NCBI GenBank assembly: GCA_905182985.1
Contig: CAJJDN010000081.1
Coordinates: forward strand, 14,772-72,611
Length of the DNA stretch: 57,840 nucleotides
Direction: 5' to 3'
Source of the DNA: Paramecium sonneborni
Lineage: Eukaryota > Ciliophora > Oligohymenophorea > Peniculida > Parameciidae
A model generated the notes under the pieces. That model was given only the letters and a program-made list of their open reading frames with translations, ran no database searches and had not been told where the DNA came from. Positions 1 through 13,474 of the stretch are shown one piece after another (position 1 is the stretch's first letter; every line of letters begins with the position of its first letter). The position numbers and the translations under genes were made by a program.

Positions 1-1077
1 GCATACTGATGAAACCTAACATACATGACCATCCAATTTAGCTTTTTATCTTCCTGTTTTAACATCCCATAATCTGATTGAGTTATCTCCACTACCTGAT
101 GCTAATAGAGCACCATCAGGAGAAAAGCATACTGATGAAACCTACCATACATGACCATCCAATTAAGCTTTTAATATTCGTTTCTGAATATCCCATAAAC
201 GAATAGAATTATCTCCACAACCTAAACTCATTTTATAACCTAATGCTAAAGTTTTGCCATCTGGGGAGATGCAAACTGAATTAACATATTTACCATCTAA
301 TTTAGTTTTTTATAATCCTGTTTTAAAATCCCATAAACGAATAGAATTATCATCACTCAAAGACACTAATGAAGCACCATTAGGAGAGAAGAATACTGAG
401 TTAACAGGTGCGCTATGACCCTCCAATTTTTTCAATTCATGTATTTTCAAGTTCTTCCATTTACAGTTTAAGAGTAGAGCTTCATTTATATTTATTCCAC
501 TAATATCTACATTATTAAACTCCGATCCACTCAAATTACATCCTACAAAAGTCCCTCCAATAATAGAAGTGTTCTAAATCTTAATATTTTCAAAACATTA
601 GTAACTAAGATCGATCTTCATTTAAACTAATAAATTCAGTGAATTTGATCCACTCACAACAAATTAGTTATCAATAGCTGTGAGAAGAACTAAAAATTTT
701 AAAAATTAAATGATTCCCTGTTGATCTGCATATTTCTTCATTATATTTTCTTTAATTTATGAACATTTTTCAAATGAATAATTATTTTTGTTCAAGTTAT
801 GATCTTTAATTTTTTTGAGAATATTAGGAATTATTTTAATGTTATTACTTAATATATTTAGCTTCTATTCCATATTCTAAGACGATAAATTCTCTGATAT
901 GAAAATTTATTATTTAAGATGCTTTTGATTTTCATCTATTGAAAGATATCGTAGGCTATCAGATATTTTTTCTTTTCTAAATATTTCAATAATATGACTG
1001 AATATAAATCCATCAACATCTTTAACATAAGCTAAAATCTCAGATAGATCTTGATTCTAGTCATGAGTGTAATTCAT
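1..1077 (-). CDS. WD40-repeat protein, N-terminal part (C-terminus beyond window)
   Basis: Reading from the ATG at 1077 with TAA/TAG as Gln gives an unbroken frame to the window edge. The first ~190 residues are a helical, charged region close to that of the gene at 21525-24192 (shared motif RKEKISD). A short pentapeptide-like strip follows ([14 protein letters not shown]), and then WD40 repeats with the ending SIRLWD and the start FSPDG. At least three repeats are visible before the edge. Repeats of this kind build a beta-propeller used as a protein-binding scaffold; the partner is unknown. The second repeat has an 18-nt in-frame insertion inside its ASGSGDNS segment and lacks two residues elsewhere, so the local spacing is 138 nt rather than 126. 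The C-terminus, and the tail intron seen in the paralogs, lie outside the window. Family assignment is firm, function is not known. Confidence 0.85.
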
Positions 1078-1659
1078 AAACTTTTTTTTTAAATATTTAA
1101 TTTCTATTACTTTGATACTAACTTTTATACGAAAAAATAAAAAAACAATAGATCTAAGTTTTAATTATGGTGGTTAAATTGTATAATTAGTTGTTCTTTA
1201 AATATATAAATATTTCAATTTTAATACATAAAAATAATATCTTAAAAATTGCAAACAAATTATAATGACCTTATTAACTTCTTATTATGTGCACTTTTTA
1301 GTATGTTATTCTGATAAAATAACGATCTTAAAAATGGACAAATAATTCATCTTGGTAAATTTTCAAATTCTAAAAATTAATACAAAATCTTGTATTAACA
1401 CTAAAGTCATAGTGTAGGTTTACTCTCTATACCATAAATAAGTTAAAAAATGTTAACAAGATTAATACTCTCCTTTCTTTGATTCTTCTAAAATAGACTT
1501 TGAGATCATAAAACATATTTAAAATACAACAGAAGTAAGATATTTAAAAATTTTTTGTAGATATGGAATTATTTGATTAACATAATAAATTTTAATAGGT
1601 AAATATAGTATTACAATTATTTTTGATAAGTATTAAAGGTTATTGATAAAATTGGTAAG
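1078..1659. other. intergenic, very AT-rich
   Basis: Spacer upstream of the partial WD40 gene. I see homopolymer runs and frequent TGA in all frames, and no coding-like segment, tRNA or repeat. It should contain the 5' region of the WD40 gene on the minus strand, but no promoter motif can be named. Confidence 0.5.
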
Positions 1660-1914
1660 ATGTTATAATTTTTTTAAGGAAAATTGAATGATAAAGGAAT
1701 TATTCCATTAAATATAAAATATTGGTGTGACATTAAATCCAAAGACATTTTTACAATAAAAGATTTACAAATGGTAAAAAATTTTTCCTTAAGTGATATA
1801 ATTGAAAGACATTTTATATATTCAGTGAATAAATATAATAATAAAAATAATTTTTATTTTAATAAATACAAAAATTCACTTTCAGATAAACTATTGGGAT
1901 AAATTTCTCTTTGA
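1660..1914 (+). CDS. small hypothetical ORF, doubtful
   Basis: An ATG at 1660 opens 84 codons ending in TGA, with Gln encoded by TAA. The middle section (residues about 10-60, with PLNIKYWCDIKSKDIF) is less homopolymeric than the surrounding DNA, which is the only reason to list it. No motif, signal peptide or family is recognised. It sits alone between two WD40 genes that both read the other way. With a single stop codon in AT-rich DNA, chance frames of this length are common, so it may be noise or a relic. Confidence 0.22.
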
Positions 1915-2054
1915 TTTTTTAAAAATCCAATTTTTTTACAAATTTTTTATATTGTTCATCAATTTATTTAACTGATGCAGAAAAATTTGACTAATTTTTT
2001 CATTATCCCTAAAAAAAATGAAATTATAAATATTTGTAATTATTTTAATTATAA

Positions 2055-5000
2055 TCAATTCTTTTTTATACAATCCAAAAAGTAGCTTCCTTTTTGCTTT
2101 AATAAAGTTTTCAAATCAATGCCTGAGTGATGAACAAATTCTCCTCGAAGTATTAAAGCTCCTTATGCTTCAAAGTTCAATGCTTATTAAATAATTAGAA
2201 AAGGGTAATACGTAACTAGATAAATATGTATACATACCATTATCTGGAAAAGGACATTTTTGAAATTCTGCTAAAATTTCTTTATCTTTTTTATCTGAAG
2301 GCTAAAATAATTATCTTATTTTAATTTCCCATAAACGAATAGAGGAATCATTACTACCAGATGCTAATGAATTACCCTCAGGAGAGAAACAGAGTGAATT
2401 TACATAACTAGTATGACCATCCAATTTTGCTTTTTATGATCCAGTTTTAACATCCCATAATCTGATTGAGTTATCACTACTACCAGATGCCAAAGTAGTT
2501 CCATCTGGTGAGAAGCATAATGAGTATACTTCACTACTATTATGACCATCTAATTAGGCTTTTTATTTTCCTTCCTGAACATCCCATAATCTGATTGACT
2601 TATCTTCACTACTAGATGCTAAAGTAGTTCCATCTGGTGAGAAGCATACTGAGTAGACCTAATCACTATGACCATTCAATTTGAATTTTTATTATCCAGT
2701 TTTAACATCCCATAAACAGATTGACTTATCCTAACTACCAGATATTACCATCAGGAGAAAAGCAGACTGCCTATACAGAATAGTGATCATTTAGTTGAAA
2801 TAGCTCTTGTATTAATAATTTTTTCCATTTACAATTAAACAACTAAGCACCATTTAAATTAATTCCATTAATATCTACATTTTCTAATTTTGATTAGCTC
2901 AAATTGCATTTTGCAAAGTTCGCTCCTATTAATGATGTATTTGTAATTTATATTTTAGAAAAATTTTGCATTGTTAGATCTACTTGCATTTCAACCAATA
3001 AATTTAGTGAATTGCTACCACTTTAAATGAATTTGTAATCTTTTTTCGTAAGATGAACCAGAAATTTAAACAATTCTATCACCTTATTCTCTTAGGATAT
3101 TTTTGATATGAGATGTTTTCTTGTTTCTGAATAAATTTCAGTTGAATAATTGATTAAATTAAAGTCATGTTTTTCAATAATTTTCATAAGTTTCATAGTT
3201 AACTTAATTTTATCTGCAAATTACTATGATCTTACAAATAAGGATAAATTATTAGATTTATTATGAAAAATTTCTTTGATAAATTAACAATCTTAATTTC
3301 CAATTTATCCTTTTGAAATCTCTTCCACCAAATACCTCAAGACTTGCCCATCAAGCTCTTTTGACAAAGCTAACAATTAATATAAATCAGCTGCAATTAG
3401 GAAATCTTAAATTGACTTATGTACAAATGAAAAGTTTTAACCTTTGTTTTAGATCAATGAGCAACTTCTTATGTCCTTTTTATAATTTCCTTTTTTACCA
3501 TCATCATTAAAAAATTCATTTAGCCATTTTTCTTCTTCCGCTTCATCTTTAAATAATAATCCTTAATATTTATATTAAACTTAAGTCATTTCGTTTCTAG
3601 TCATTATTTTTGCAAGTTTAATTGAATATTTTTATAGATCAAACAAAAAACAATCAAAATTTATAGATTTTCCTAAATTTTTCTATTTTTCTATTTATTT
3701 CAAATAGTAATAACTAATAAATTCATCATAAAAGTCAAAGCTTGTAAGATTATATTCTTTTAATGCATCGCAAACTAAAGAGATTATGCTTTCATTTTAA
3801 ATCTCGACTTTATTTAACATATGATTTTGTAATAGAAGTTTAGGTTCCAATATCTTTAAAAGTTGAATATTTAATTCACTGAACTGTTAAGATAATTAAA
3901 GTTGAATAGGAATTAAATTCTCATCCATTTTATCCCAAATTTTAAGAGTAATTTGATAATAATGGCGTTTTTCCAAGTTTTATATATCTTATTGAGTAAT
4001 ATCCAATTTATCATCATAAATTTCATTATTTAATTTTATTAAATGCTTTTTCTATTACTATTAATACATCTTAATCAAATATTCGCTTTTTTCGAATACT
4101 TTAAATATTTTTGAGAAATTGTTGATGAAGTTTTATTTCATTTTAATTATGTCAAACGATTTAATCATCATTGAAGGCAACACCCACACCATTATTTCCA
4201 TCATATATGGAGTTTCAACTAATTTATTTAAATTTTACTACTCCATAATATTCTAATATTTTTCAATGCTCCATAATTTTGATAAATTTATGCTCAAACT
4301 TCTTAAAGCTTCAATATTTTCGAAAGAAATAAACTCATTTTTCTTCAGAAATACTAAAATTCTATCTATTTAATCTTAATTTAAAAGAGCCTCAGATTTT
4401 CAACTATGATCTATCAAATTTCAATAATTACGAATACAATTATCCCCAGCACATTTCAAATTTTTTGATATCTATACTTCCTTTTTTAATTTATGTTTCC
4501 ATTTCATATATTTCAAAAATCAACATTTTAATACTTTACATTGTGAATTTTTCCAAATATTCATTTGTTTGTTCCTAGTCAAATATTAGAAGCTCGATTT
4601 CTTTAAATTTGTTTTTTTGTTAAGGCTCAAACCAATCAATATAGTCAATGCTTGTAAAAATTTCACTTCTTGAAATAAAAATAACAAGTGGGTCCGACCA
4701 ATTTTATTTAATTTCATTATGAAAGTATAAATTTTTCTAAATATTTTCTAATTTCATCTCATCGTAACTGTCCATAATAAATAAAAATCGGAATTCCTTT
4801 TTTCCCAACTTTTCTTTACATTCTCTCAATTAAAGATCATCAAAACCATATTCAACTTAACGAAGTGTTTCCTCAACTGCCTAAAAAACTGGATTTTTTA
4901 AAGAAGGTAACGAAATATAAACAGGTATGAGTAATTGATTGCCAATTTTTATATTTGACTCATGTAATTTCCATATAAACTCTTCTATTTTCTTAGCTGT

Positions 5001-8000
5001 TGTACTTTTTCCTGATCCAGTTATTCCATGAATTAGCATAACTGTTTTCTCTTCCTATAAAACTCATTTATTTCTCCTCCTCCTTTATAATTAAATAATT
5101 CTAAATTCATCAAGTTACTTTGTTCATCTTTCTCCTTATCTTAAGTTTTTAATGGTACATAGATAGACTTAAGATCTCTATTTGCTGCTTCATTCAATAC
5201 TTTCCACTTTCTAATTTCAAGTAGCTATTCAACAGATTTTCCTCTCAAAAACTTTATATCATCTCTCATTCTATTGAGTTACTCCTTCATTTCATTAATT
5301 TTCCCCTTAACTATCATATTAACCTATCTTATTTAATCTCCCATTAGTTAACAAATAACAAATTCCAATATTATTTTAATTGTTTAATCTACACGTTTAA
5401 ATATTCACTATATTCTTTTACTGCCAATGTATATTAACCTTCCTAAAATTCTTTTAATTTTATTCCCAATGCTATCTTAATAACGCTTTTCTGGCAAAAT
5501 TAACAAAGTCAGTTATCAATCTAAATTGTTAACCCATTTCGCTAATTTTTCCAATATATTCATCTAATTGCTAAGTTGTTTCATCCAATTGTTTAAGCTT
5601 TAAATCCCGTTTATTGATATTAGGCTCATGAAAAATTTCTTCCTTTAATGAGTCAATCCTCTTCAAAATTTATTCCATTTCCCCAGCAATCCTATCATTT
5701 TATGTCTTCCAATCTTTTTTCAAAATCTGCATTTACATGTTTATTAAATTTTCATTTTTTAACAGATTTCTAACTCTTTAATCTTTTTCTGAAACCCAAA
5801 ATAAGATTAAAGTTTTAGAACAAAATGAAATAATTGAATCTGTGAAGCAATTCGATGAAATCTAAATTATAGTAAACACAAGGCCTTATTTAATTTTCAA
5901 ATTCTCATTATTGGTTAAATCTATAAATTTTTGTTTTAAATTATCCAATAAGGTTTTCTGTTGGATAAATTTTTCATCTTTTTCTTCCTCTTAATTATCC
6001 TATAAGTAAAGTTTTTTTATTTGTTGGATCAAAAGTTCTTATTAAACTAAAGTTTTTGAAAAAGATTTGGGTTCTGCTAATTTTTCTTAAAAATAAGCCT
6101 TTAAAAAATTGAGAAAATCAGAAATATTAGGTTATGTTTAAATAATTTCTTATTTCTCATTTGCTGATTAAGATAAATGAGATTTTGATTTAATTCTTTC
6201 CAAATATAACTCAAAATTTTCATCCTCCATTTAAGATAAATTGATATTGGTCACAGCTAATTACTCAAAGTTCTTAATTAGTTCTTTAAATAGACCTTCA
6301 AATAATTATTTGTATTCTTTTTAAGTTTCATTTTCAAATCTTTGAATTTGATCTAGATCATCAGCGAAACAAGTAATTTCTTCAAGTAATTTATTTATGA
6401 GATTCTCCTCTTCTTTTATTTGATATTATTAGAATTATATTACCTTCACCATACATTTTAAGTAAGCAGTATGGTTCCTATTGTGGTAAAATTTTAATTC
6501 CTTACCAAGATATTCAACATCAGTTTATTCATCTTTTTCTTGCATTTGGTCTTTTTCTTTTTATTATATTTTTTATTTAGATAAATAAATCTCGTTTTAA
6601 TTACTTTATGTTTTGGTCGTTTCATCCTTCACTTTTATTTCTTGTTGATATCTACTTATTAAGCTTTAGAATTTCATCAGCTCTTCTTTTATTAGCATTT
6701 TAAACATATTCTATTCTTTCTTTCCAAAGGTTTCCATAGTCTTTATAACTGTTTCTGTTTGGTTCGCTAATTAATTATAATAGTCAATTTCAATCTAATT
6801 TAAGTTTTAATATATTCTTTAATCTTTGATTTTTCTCAAGTCAGACAACAAATTTGAAAATTTTTCTTAATCCTCTCTCAAATCTTAAAAATTTTCAAAT
6901 TGATCCTCAATAAAATTTTCTAATAATTGATCAATATTTAGATCTTAAATAAATTTTTCCACAATCATCTCGAAATGAGATTCTTTAATGAATATTTCTC
7001 CAAATTCCCTTTCAATTAATCTTAAATCTAACTCTTCCCAGGAAATCTTTTATTTTTCTATTGATAATATAAATTGAAAATATTCTATTAATCCTTTCTA
7101 CTTTGATAACTTATTTTTATAGTCTTATTCCGTGAATTATAAGTTTATTAATTCATAGGTAGCTTATTTTTCTATATTTCTAATTGAGATTATTCTTTAT
7201 GGATAATCCTTAATTGTTCTTTCACAAAAAAATAATTATTTTTTTCTAAATAACTTTTTTTTTCCAATTTATCTCCTATTTGAATATCTAAAGGAAAATA
7301 TAAAATGATTTAATTCAAGATCAGATTAAAAATTTATTAGAGTTAAAATTAAATAGTTCGCCATTTAATTCAAACGAGTAAGAAAAAACAAAATTAAATC
7401 TTATATATTATAATAGTTTGAGAAGATCAAATCTGAGGAAAACGCTTCTAAATGAGTTGAAAAAAGTTAATGTTACAATACCGAAAGGAGAAATTCGTTG
7501 AGATTTATAAATTCTTTTAACTTTTGTAATTCTTTTGGGTTTATTTACGGTAATACATTTAGGAATGACTTTTTGATAGAGTCTAATTTTAAATGGAATT
7601 TTTGATTTTTGAACCTTAAATTTTGTATATATTTTATTAATCCTTTGATCTCTTTAGGGTTTTCAGGATTTAAAAGTGCGCCAATTTCATACTTGATTTG
7701 AATAATCTCCTTTAGAAATATCAGGGATTCATTATTTTCATTGTTAAGTTCTTTGTTCATTTCTTCATAGTCTAAATAAAGATTATTCAATTAATTCTCA
7801 AAAAATAATGTCACGTTATTATTTATTTGAAGTGAAGAAATTTCTTGCTGTTCTTATTATTCGAATTCTATCCAAGAATTTTTTATAACCTAAATCAGAC
7901 TTGAAGCTGCATTTAAAAAGTTTTTTTAATCTAGAAATAAAGTTAGTTAAGTCAAAAGCTTCTTTTTCAAATTATCAAGAAATTAATTTTTTAGCTTAAG

Positions 8001-9692
8001 TCTTTCTAATTCCATTTAAATATAAATCCTTTCATCAGTCCAGAGATTTTGAATTTCCAATTTACTATTTTCATCACCCATCATATAATTAAACTCCTAA
8101 ACGTGTGATGATAATATTTATTCTAATACTTTCATCAAATATTTAAGTTATGAAAAATTATTTAGCTCATTTGATTCTTTATGTTATTTGATTTAATAAT
8201 TTTATTTCCTTGAATTAAGCCTCATAATTTTTATGATGTTTTAAGTATTTACCAAATATTATTTGAAGTTGAGAAGCATCTTCTTAATTTCTGAATTGTA
8301 AATGGTTGATTTAATCCTTTCATTGAATTATATATCATTTTTCATAAAATTTCGATAACTTTTAATTACAATTCCTAAATTCTCATAATTTTCTTTAATT
8401 AAAGTCAGCAATTTATTTGAAATAATGAAATCAAAAAATGTTTAGATTTGACTCATAGCAAAAATGTTTTCATTTTTTTAAGGTTCTATGCTTCCTACTT
8501 TTAATTTGTATTGTAAATAAGAGCAAAATGTAAATTGGATATTGGGATTATAATCATTCAAAAAGAATTCTTTAAGCAATATGAAGTTTTTCCATCCTTT
8601 GAAACAGTCTTCTAGTATTAGTTTATCAAGTTAAAGTAATTCTTTATATTATAGTTAATCAAGTAAAATAATAGCTTAGTCACTGTTTTGGTTTAGTTAA
8701 ACAAGCAATCCTTTGCTCTGATATTCTTTCCACAATTAATTTGAACTAACATCATAATTGAATTGTGTGATAAGCTGATATAATTTTTGTTTTGTTATTT
8801 AAGGATTATAAATTAAGATTTTGCCAATCATCTAAATCCATAAAAAATGATAGTTTATTTCACAAGATTTTCATGTATTGTCTGAATTTGTTTGATTAGA
8901 TCTTTTATATTTTATTCTTTATCATTTTTAAAATAACTAATTACCTCCCATTAAAGCATATCTATTTAAAAATAAACTTCATATTATTTTTTATCGTCCT
9001 AGTGTACATACATATTGTAAAATAGGCAGGCACCTAGAGACAATGATTCAAGTAATTAGATTTTTGGTTTCATTTCCATTATTGAAACAATTATACCACC
9101 TAAACATCTTTATAAAATTTCTTGCTTTTCTCTACCATTTTTTGGAGCCAATTCAAAGGAAGTTTTGGTCAAAAAAAAATAAATTTCTATTTCATTTTAA
9201 ATCAAATCATTCTACTCTATTTCAATTTATTATCTTAATTCATTAAAAATATCCAAAAATTCCTTTTATAACTCATGTTTCATATATCTCTCATCATTCA
9301 TTATATGAAAGCTAAATATTATTTTTGATAGAGATGCTGTAATCTATAAGATATACAAACATTTAACAGCTTTTCAATAATTTTTGTATTCCATTTACTA
9401 TTAAGTCATATTTTTTAATGACCTTTTACGCATTCTGGCTAATTTTATAGATGTTATCTTCTTAAAAAATAAACCATTGGATGGCTATCATTATTTCTTA
9501 AGATTCTAATTAATTAGAAGCTACAGCTGCTTTTAAGCAAATTGTTTCAATATAGGAATCAAATCTTGAGATGAAAATTTCTATGTCTTAAATATCTGAC
9601 TTTATGTTTTTTTGTGTATATTGACTTTATTTTGACGCTCCACAACCACCTCCACGTAATGTGGAAGTTGCTATATTCATAAATCTTGACAT
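2055..9692 (-). CDS. NACHT-type NTPase with WD40 repeats; frame broken in several places (possible pseudogene)
   Basis: From the ATG at 9692 the gene would encode about 2,500 residues. The first ~1,500 are helical and coiled-coil-like. A P-loop module follows, with Walker [10 protein letters not shown] (about 5003-5029) and a Walker B-like [13 protein letters not shown] (about 4763-4801), as in NACHT/STAND ATPases, then a helical arm with [12 protein letters not shown] (about 3400). A pentapeptide-like strip and four or so WD40 repeats (2300-2820) come next. The tail is interrupted by a 22-nt intron (2216-2237) and ends [18 protein letters not shown] proteins typically oligomerise in an ATP-dependent way after the repeats sense a ligand; the ligand is unknown. 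I find at least five frame breaks: 8 nt missing at about 2743, and single-base shifts near 5060, 5318, 5480 and 9324. No short intron explains most of them. I did not check every frame between 6 and 9.2 kb. Other long genes here are intact, so decay of this copy is plausible; sequencing error is the alternative. Confidence 0.75.
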
Positions 9693-12600
9693 TTATATAA
9701 AAAAATAAAATATAAAATCCACACCGGTATAAAAAAATTAAGGATAGCTTTGATTTCAGGAATAAAGAAATTCTTTAAACATAAACTTTATTGGAATTTG
9801 GAAGTTTTAAAAGAAAGTTAGATCGTTATTGATATGAATTAAACCCAAGAATTAGGAGCAATGGTATTTGATTTCTCCAAAGAGATCACTGGTTAACTAT
9901 CCTTAGGTTTTTACACTTGTTCTAACTTCTTTCATCGCTTTATGAAATAGTATTCCTATATGCTTCTGCATACTTCAGAATATTGTCCTCACTTACTTGA
10001 AATACTAATAATATTGGATTATACAATTTCACTTAATAATTCCACCTTTAATTTGATCATATACTCTATTTTCAATTTATTTCTATGTATGAATCAAGCA
10101 CTCAATTAGATGTTGACAAGGCATCTTGTATTCATAATTATCTTTTAGAAGCCGAAAATATCTCTGTTTTGTAATTTCCCTCCTGATTTACATAAATTGT
10201 GCAGTTTAAAAGTAGATATTACTAGGATATTGTAATTATTTTTTTGAAAAATCAATAAATTTGGAAGAAAAGGGAGATTGTATGATTTTTAAAGAGAATT
10301 AGCTCTAATATCATCAATTAGTAGGATTAAAATGTCATTAGATATAGTTAACAGATAATAAGGTAAATTGAAATGGAAATTGACTGATTATAAGATATAG
10401 ATAAAATTAAAAAATTATTTACTCAGTATTTTAAAGTCTCGTCTTTAGTTAATTTTATTATTTCTTATTTCACCTTCTTTCTTTTTTTTAATAGAAAATT
10501 TATGCTTATTCCCTTTTAAACAATTTTTCCTAATTTAATTTAGCCTATGAAAAGTCAAATTATCCTAAAAAAGGATAGGAAAATTGAAATACTTCTTAAT
10601 AAAGGAGTTTGCTGGCAATGTAATGTAGCATTTAATATCATTAATTATTTTAAAAAAGTTAATTAATTCTAATTTTCAAGGTTATCAAAATTCTTTGCCA
10701 TCATTACTTATATGTTACAAGCATTACGAAGAACTAAAAAAATTTTTGACAATGCTCACGTAATAAATAATATGGAGAAATTAAAATAAAATTTTAGTTC
10801 AATTTAAGCCAATGATTAATGCTATTTCTAATATTTGCTATTTTGTCTAATAAAAAAAAATATTTGATCTAATGATTATTTATTACTCAATTTTTATCTA
10901 CCTCTAAGATCTTTTAAAGAATGAAAACACATTTTTTTCTTATTTTAAATCTTGAATATTTAAAATATAATTAAATTATTTCTACTAATATTTACATTAG
11001 ATTTCCAAATTTTTTTCTTAATTTAGCTTTTATTAATAAGTGAAAATAAATGAGAATCTATAATAATAAATTTTGATGATAAAAAAATCAGTCATTAATA
11101 ATTTATAAAGTTGTTTGTTTATTTGATATAATTTAATTCTTTTCTTGGTCTTTAAAATAGGAAAAATTAAAAAATGTCCTGGTTGTTTTAAATGAATATT
11201 AATAAAATGAATGTTATAAAAATTTTGAGACAACTTATTGCGAATGTTTAATGTGAATGAGATAAATAAACAATAGATATGTGGACTTAATCATAGAGAA
11301 CCCTTTTTGATTTGGATAAAAGGTTACTTATCTAATTGACTCACTGTGATTCTTTTTCTTCATTTTCTCATGTGTCCACCCCAACAAGATATATAAGAGA
11401 GCATGAATTTCAGATGATACAACTTATTATTGATGGTGTGACTAATTGTTTATTAATATCAGTTCCCAAATGATACCTGTTTTATCAATGGTTTAGTACT
11501 ATTTTTTTTGCCTAAACATTCTTCGTCTTATTACTTTATCAGAGTCTAATATTTGAATTTGTTAGAGGAAAGTATCTAATGTCTGTTTCAATGTTGTGGA
11601 AATATAAAAATTCAACTTTAAATTTTGACCAATTAAAAAAAATTAGCTAGAGAATTATTTCTTAATCAGTAAATTGCCAAAAAGCAAATATTATTAAAAA
11701 ATAACAACTTCATAGTATTTACTAAGCTTCTAACGCACATTTCATCCAATTCTACCTAATGTCAAATCTTGTTCTAATTACTTTCTTAATCATTTGATCT
11801 ATCTTCTTTACATTTCTTATACCTATATAATATTTTCTCATGCCTTTCCCTTCTTTAAAAGAAAGAATAATCACAATATTTTCCTTTATCCATCAGTATT
11901 CTCTTAAATTATTTATTACAAAAAGCAATCAATTTCCCTTCTTTTTTATATTGTTCTTATCATATTAACCTTATCAAGAAAGATACTTAATTTGGTTCAT
12001 AGTATTAAATACTTTATAATCTTTAACCCTTTAATTTTAAATTATAATTCATTTTTCATTTTCAGGATCTTTTGTATCTCAATTCTTGTTATTTTTATTA
12101 TAATATTCAACTATTATAAATTTTTAAGTCTCAATCATTTAATATTATATGATTAGTTAACTTATTAAAATTCGAGAACAATTTTCATTATAATTTAGAA
12201 TAAATCATTCAAAATGAAAATCTTTTTCATTCACAATCAATTATTTTTGCAAATCCTGTGGAATTTAAAATTATTAAAATTCCAAATTAAATAATGGTAA
12301 AAGTTCTCTTATAGGAAAATAATAATGATTACAAATTTGATTTCAAAAATACATAGCCATCTATTTAATTATATGACAGAATGAAACTAGCATTGAAGTA
12401 GTAATTAATTGCTGTCAATATTTTTATTTTAAAAAGAATTAGTTAAGATAAAAAAAATAATCAAATTTTAAAAGTTGTAAATGATCAATACTTTTTTGCT
12501 CAGATTTTTCTTATAATGAATACATAGTTGTTTATAATTATTTTTTTCCCTTAAATTTGTATCTAGCAATTTAATTAAAGCAATATCTAAATGGCAAAAG

Positions 12601-13474
12601 AGCTTTAATCTTTTATTCCTTTAAGTAAGTAGATAAGCATTGAGGAATCTTAATTATTAATTTATCTTTGCTTTGTTGCTATATCAAAAAGATTTTGTAT
12701 TCACTAGTTTTTAAAATATAAAAATTAACATAAATTGTTATTTTTTTTTGGCAACATATTATTTTTTGCAAATTTCAGATTTTATATCATTTTTAGATCA
12801 TCCTTTATAAGCAACTTAAGGTTTTCGATTTTTTTAATGAACATTTGATACTCCAAAAATGTTTCTGAGACTTCTGTCCATTAGCCTACCTTTATCTCAT
12901 TTTCACCATATGTTCCATATATTGCTTCCTTCATTAAAATTTATTATATTTTCTATAAAATATATCCAAACTTCCTAATTTAAAATTGTCCACATTCCAA
13001 TAAATATAATAATAAAAATTTTTAAAGAGTTACCAAGATTAAAATTCAGAAACTTGGGTATTATTATAATAATTATTTTGATGAATATAAATACTAACAA
13101 TTTTTAATAATTTTAACTATTTAAACAATAATAACTATTAATTCTGACAAACAATTATTTACTTATTTTAATATTAAATCATCAGTTCAAATATTAATAT
13201 TTATTTATTTTTATTATCAATATTTGAATATATATTTATATTATCAGTAATTTATTATTCCTAAAGTCTTTGTTAATAATAGAAAAATAACAATAATATT
13301 GAATGCATTTTATACATTTTCCTTTTAAAGTGGCATACATGTTTTTTAATATAAATTAAAATTAATTGTTAAAACAACTTTTTATTAATTCATTGCATAT
13401 TTAAATGGCAATTTTAAAAGTTTTTAAAATATAAGTTGTAATTAAAACACATATAGATTTAATAAATATTTTAT
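9693..13474. other. gene-poor AT-rich stretch
   Basis: About 3.8 kb between the NACHT-WD40 gene and the next plus-strand gene. Only 9780-10260 (listed separately) looks coding. The rest is dominated by A/T runs, short dyads of ATTATTAAT type near 13050-13260, and scattered TGA in every frame. One spot at about 11340-11400 is relatively GC-rich but shows no tRNA, snRNA or telomeric motif that I recognise. Confidence 0.45.
9780..10260 (-). pseudogene. coding-like remnant, unknown protein
   Basis: On the minus strand, three successive frames each give protein-like sequence with balanced charged and hydrophobic residues. They are about 10260-10035 (contains YEYKMPCQHLIECLIH), 10045-9900 (contains SEDNILKYAEAYRNTI) and 9950-9790 (contains SDLFGEIKYHCSQFLGL). 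No single intron of the usual 21-34 nt joins them cleanly. This is either a decayed gene or one whose introns I could not place. No family is recognised. Confidence 0.25.

Noticed and set aside
3313..3510. Plus-strand 65-codon frame
   Set aside because: Antisense to the helical arm of the NACHT gene, which reads well on the minus strand.
9043..9246. Plus-strand frame in the standard code
   Set aside because: It lies inside the minus-strand NACHT-WD40 gene and reads as low-complexity hydrophobic sequence; it is an antisense shadow.
11033..11233. Minus-strand 66-codon frame in the gene-poor region
   Set aside because: Composition is that of translated AT spacer, with no flanking coding signal.
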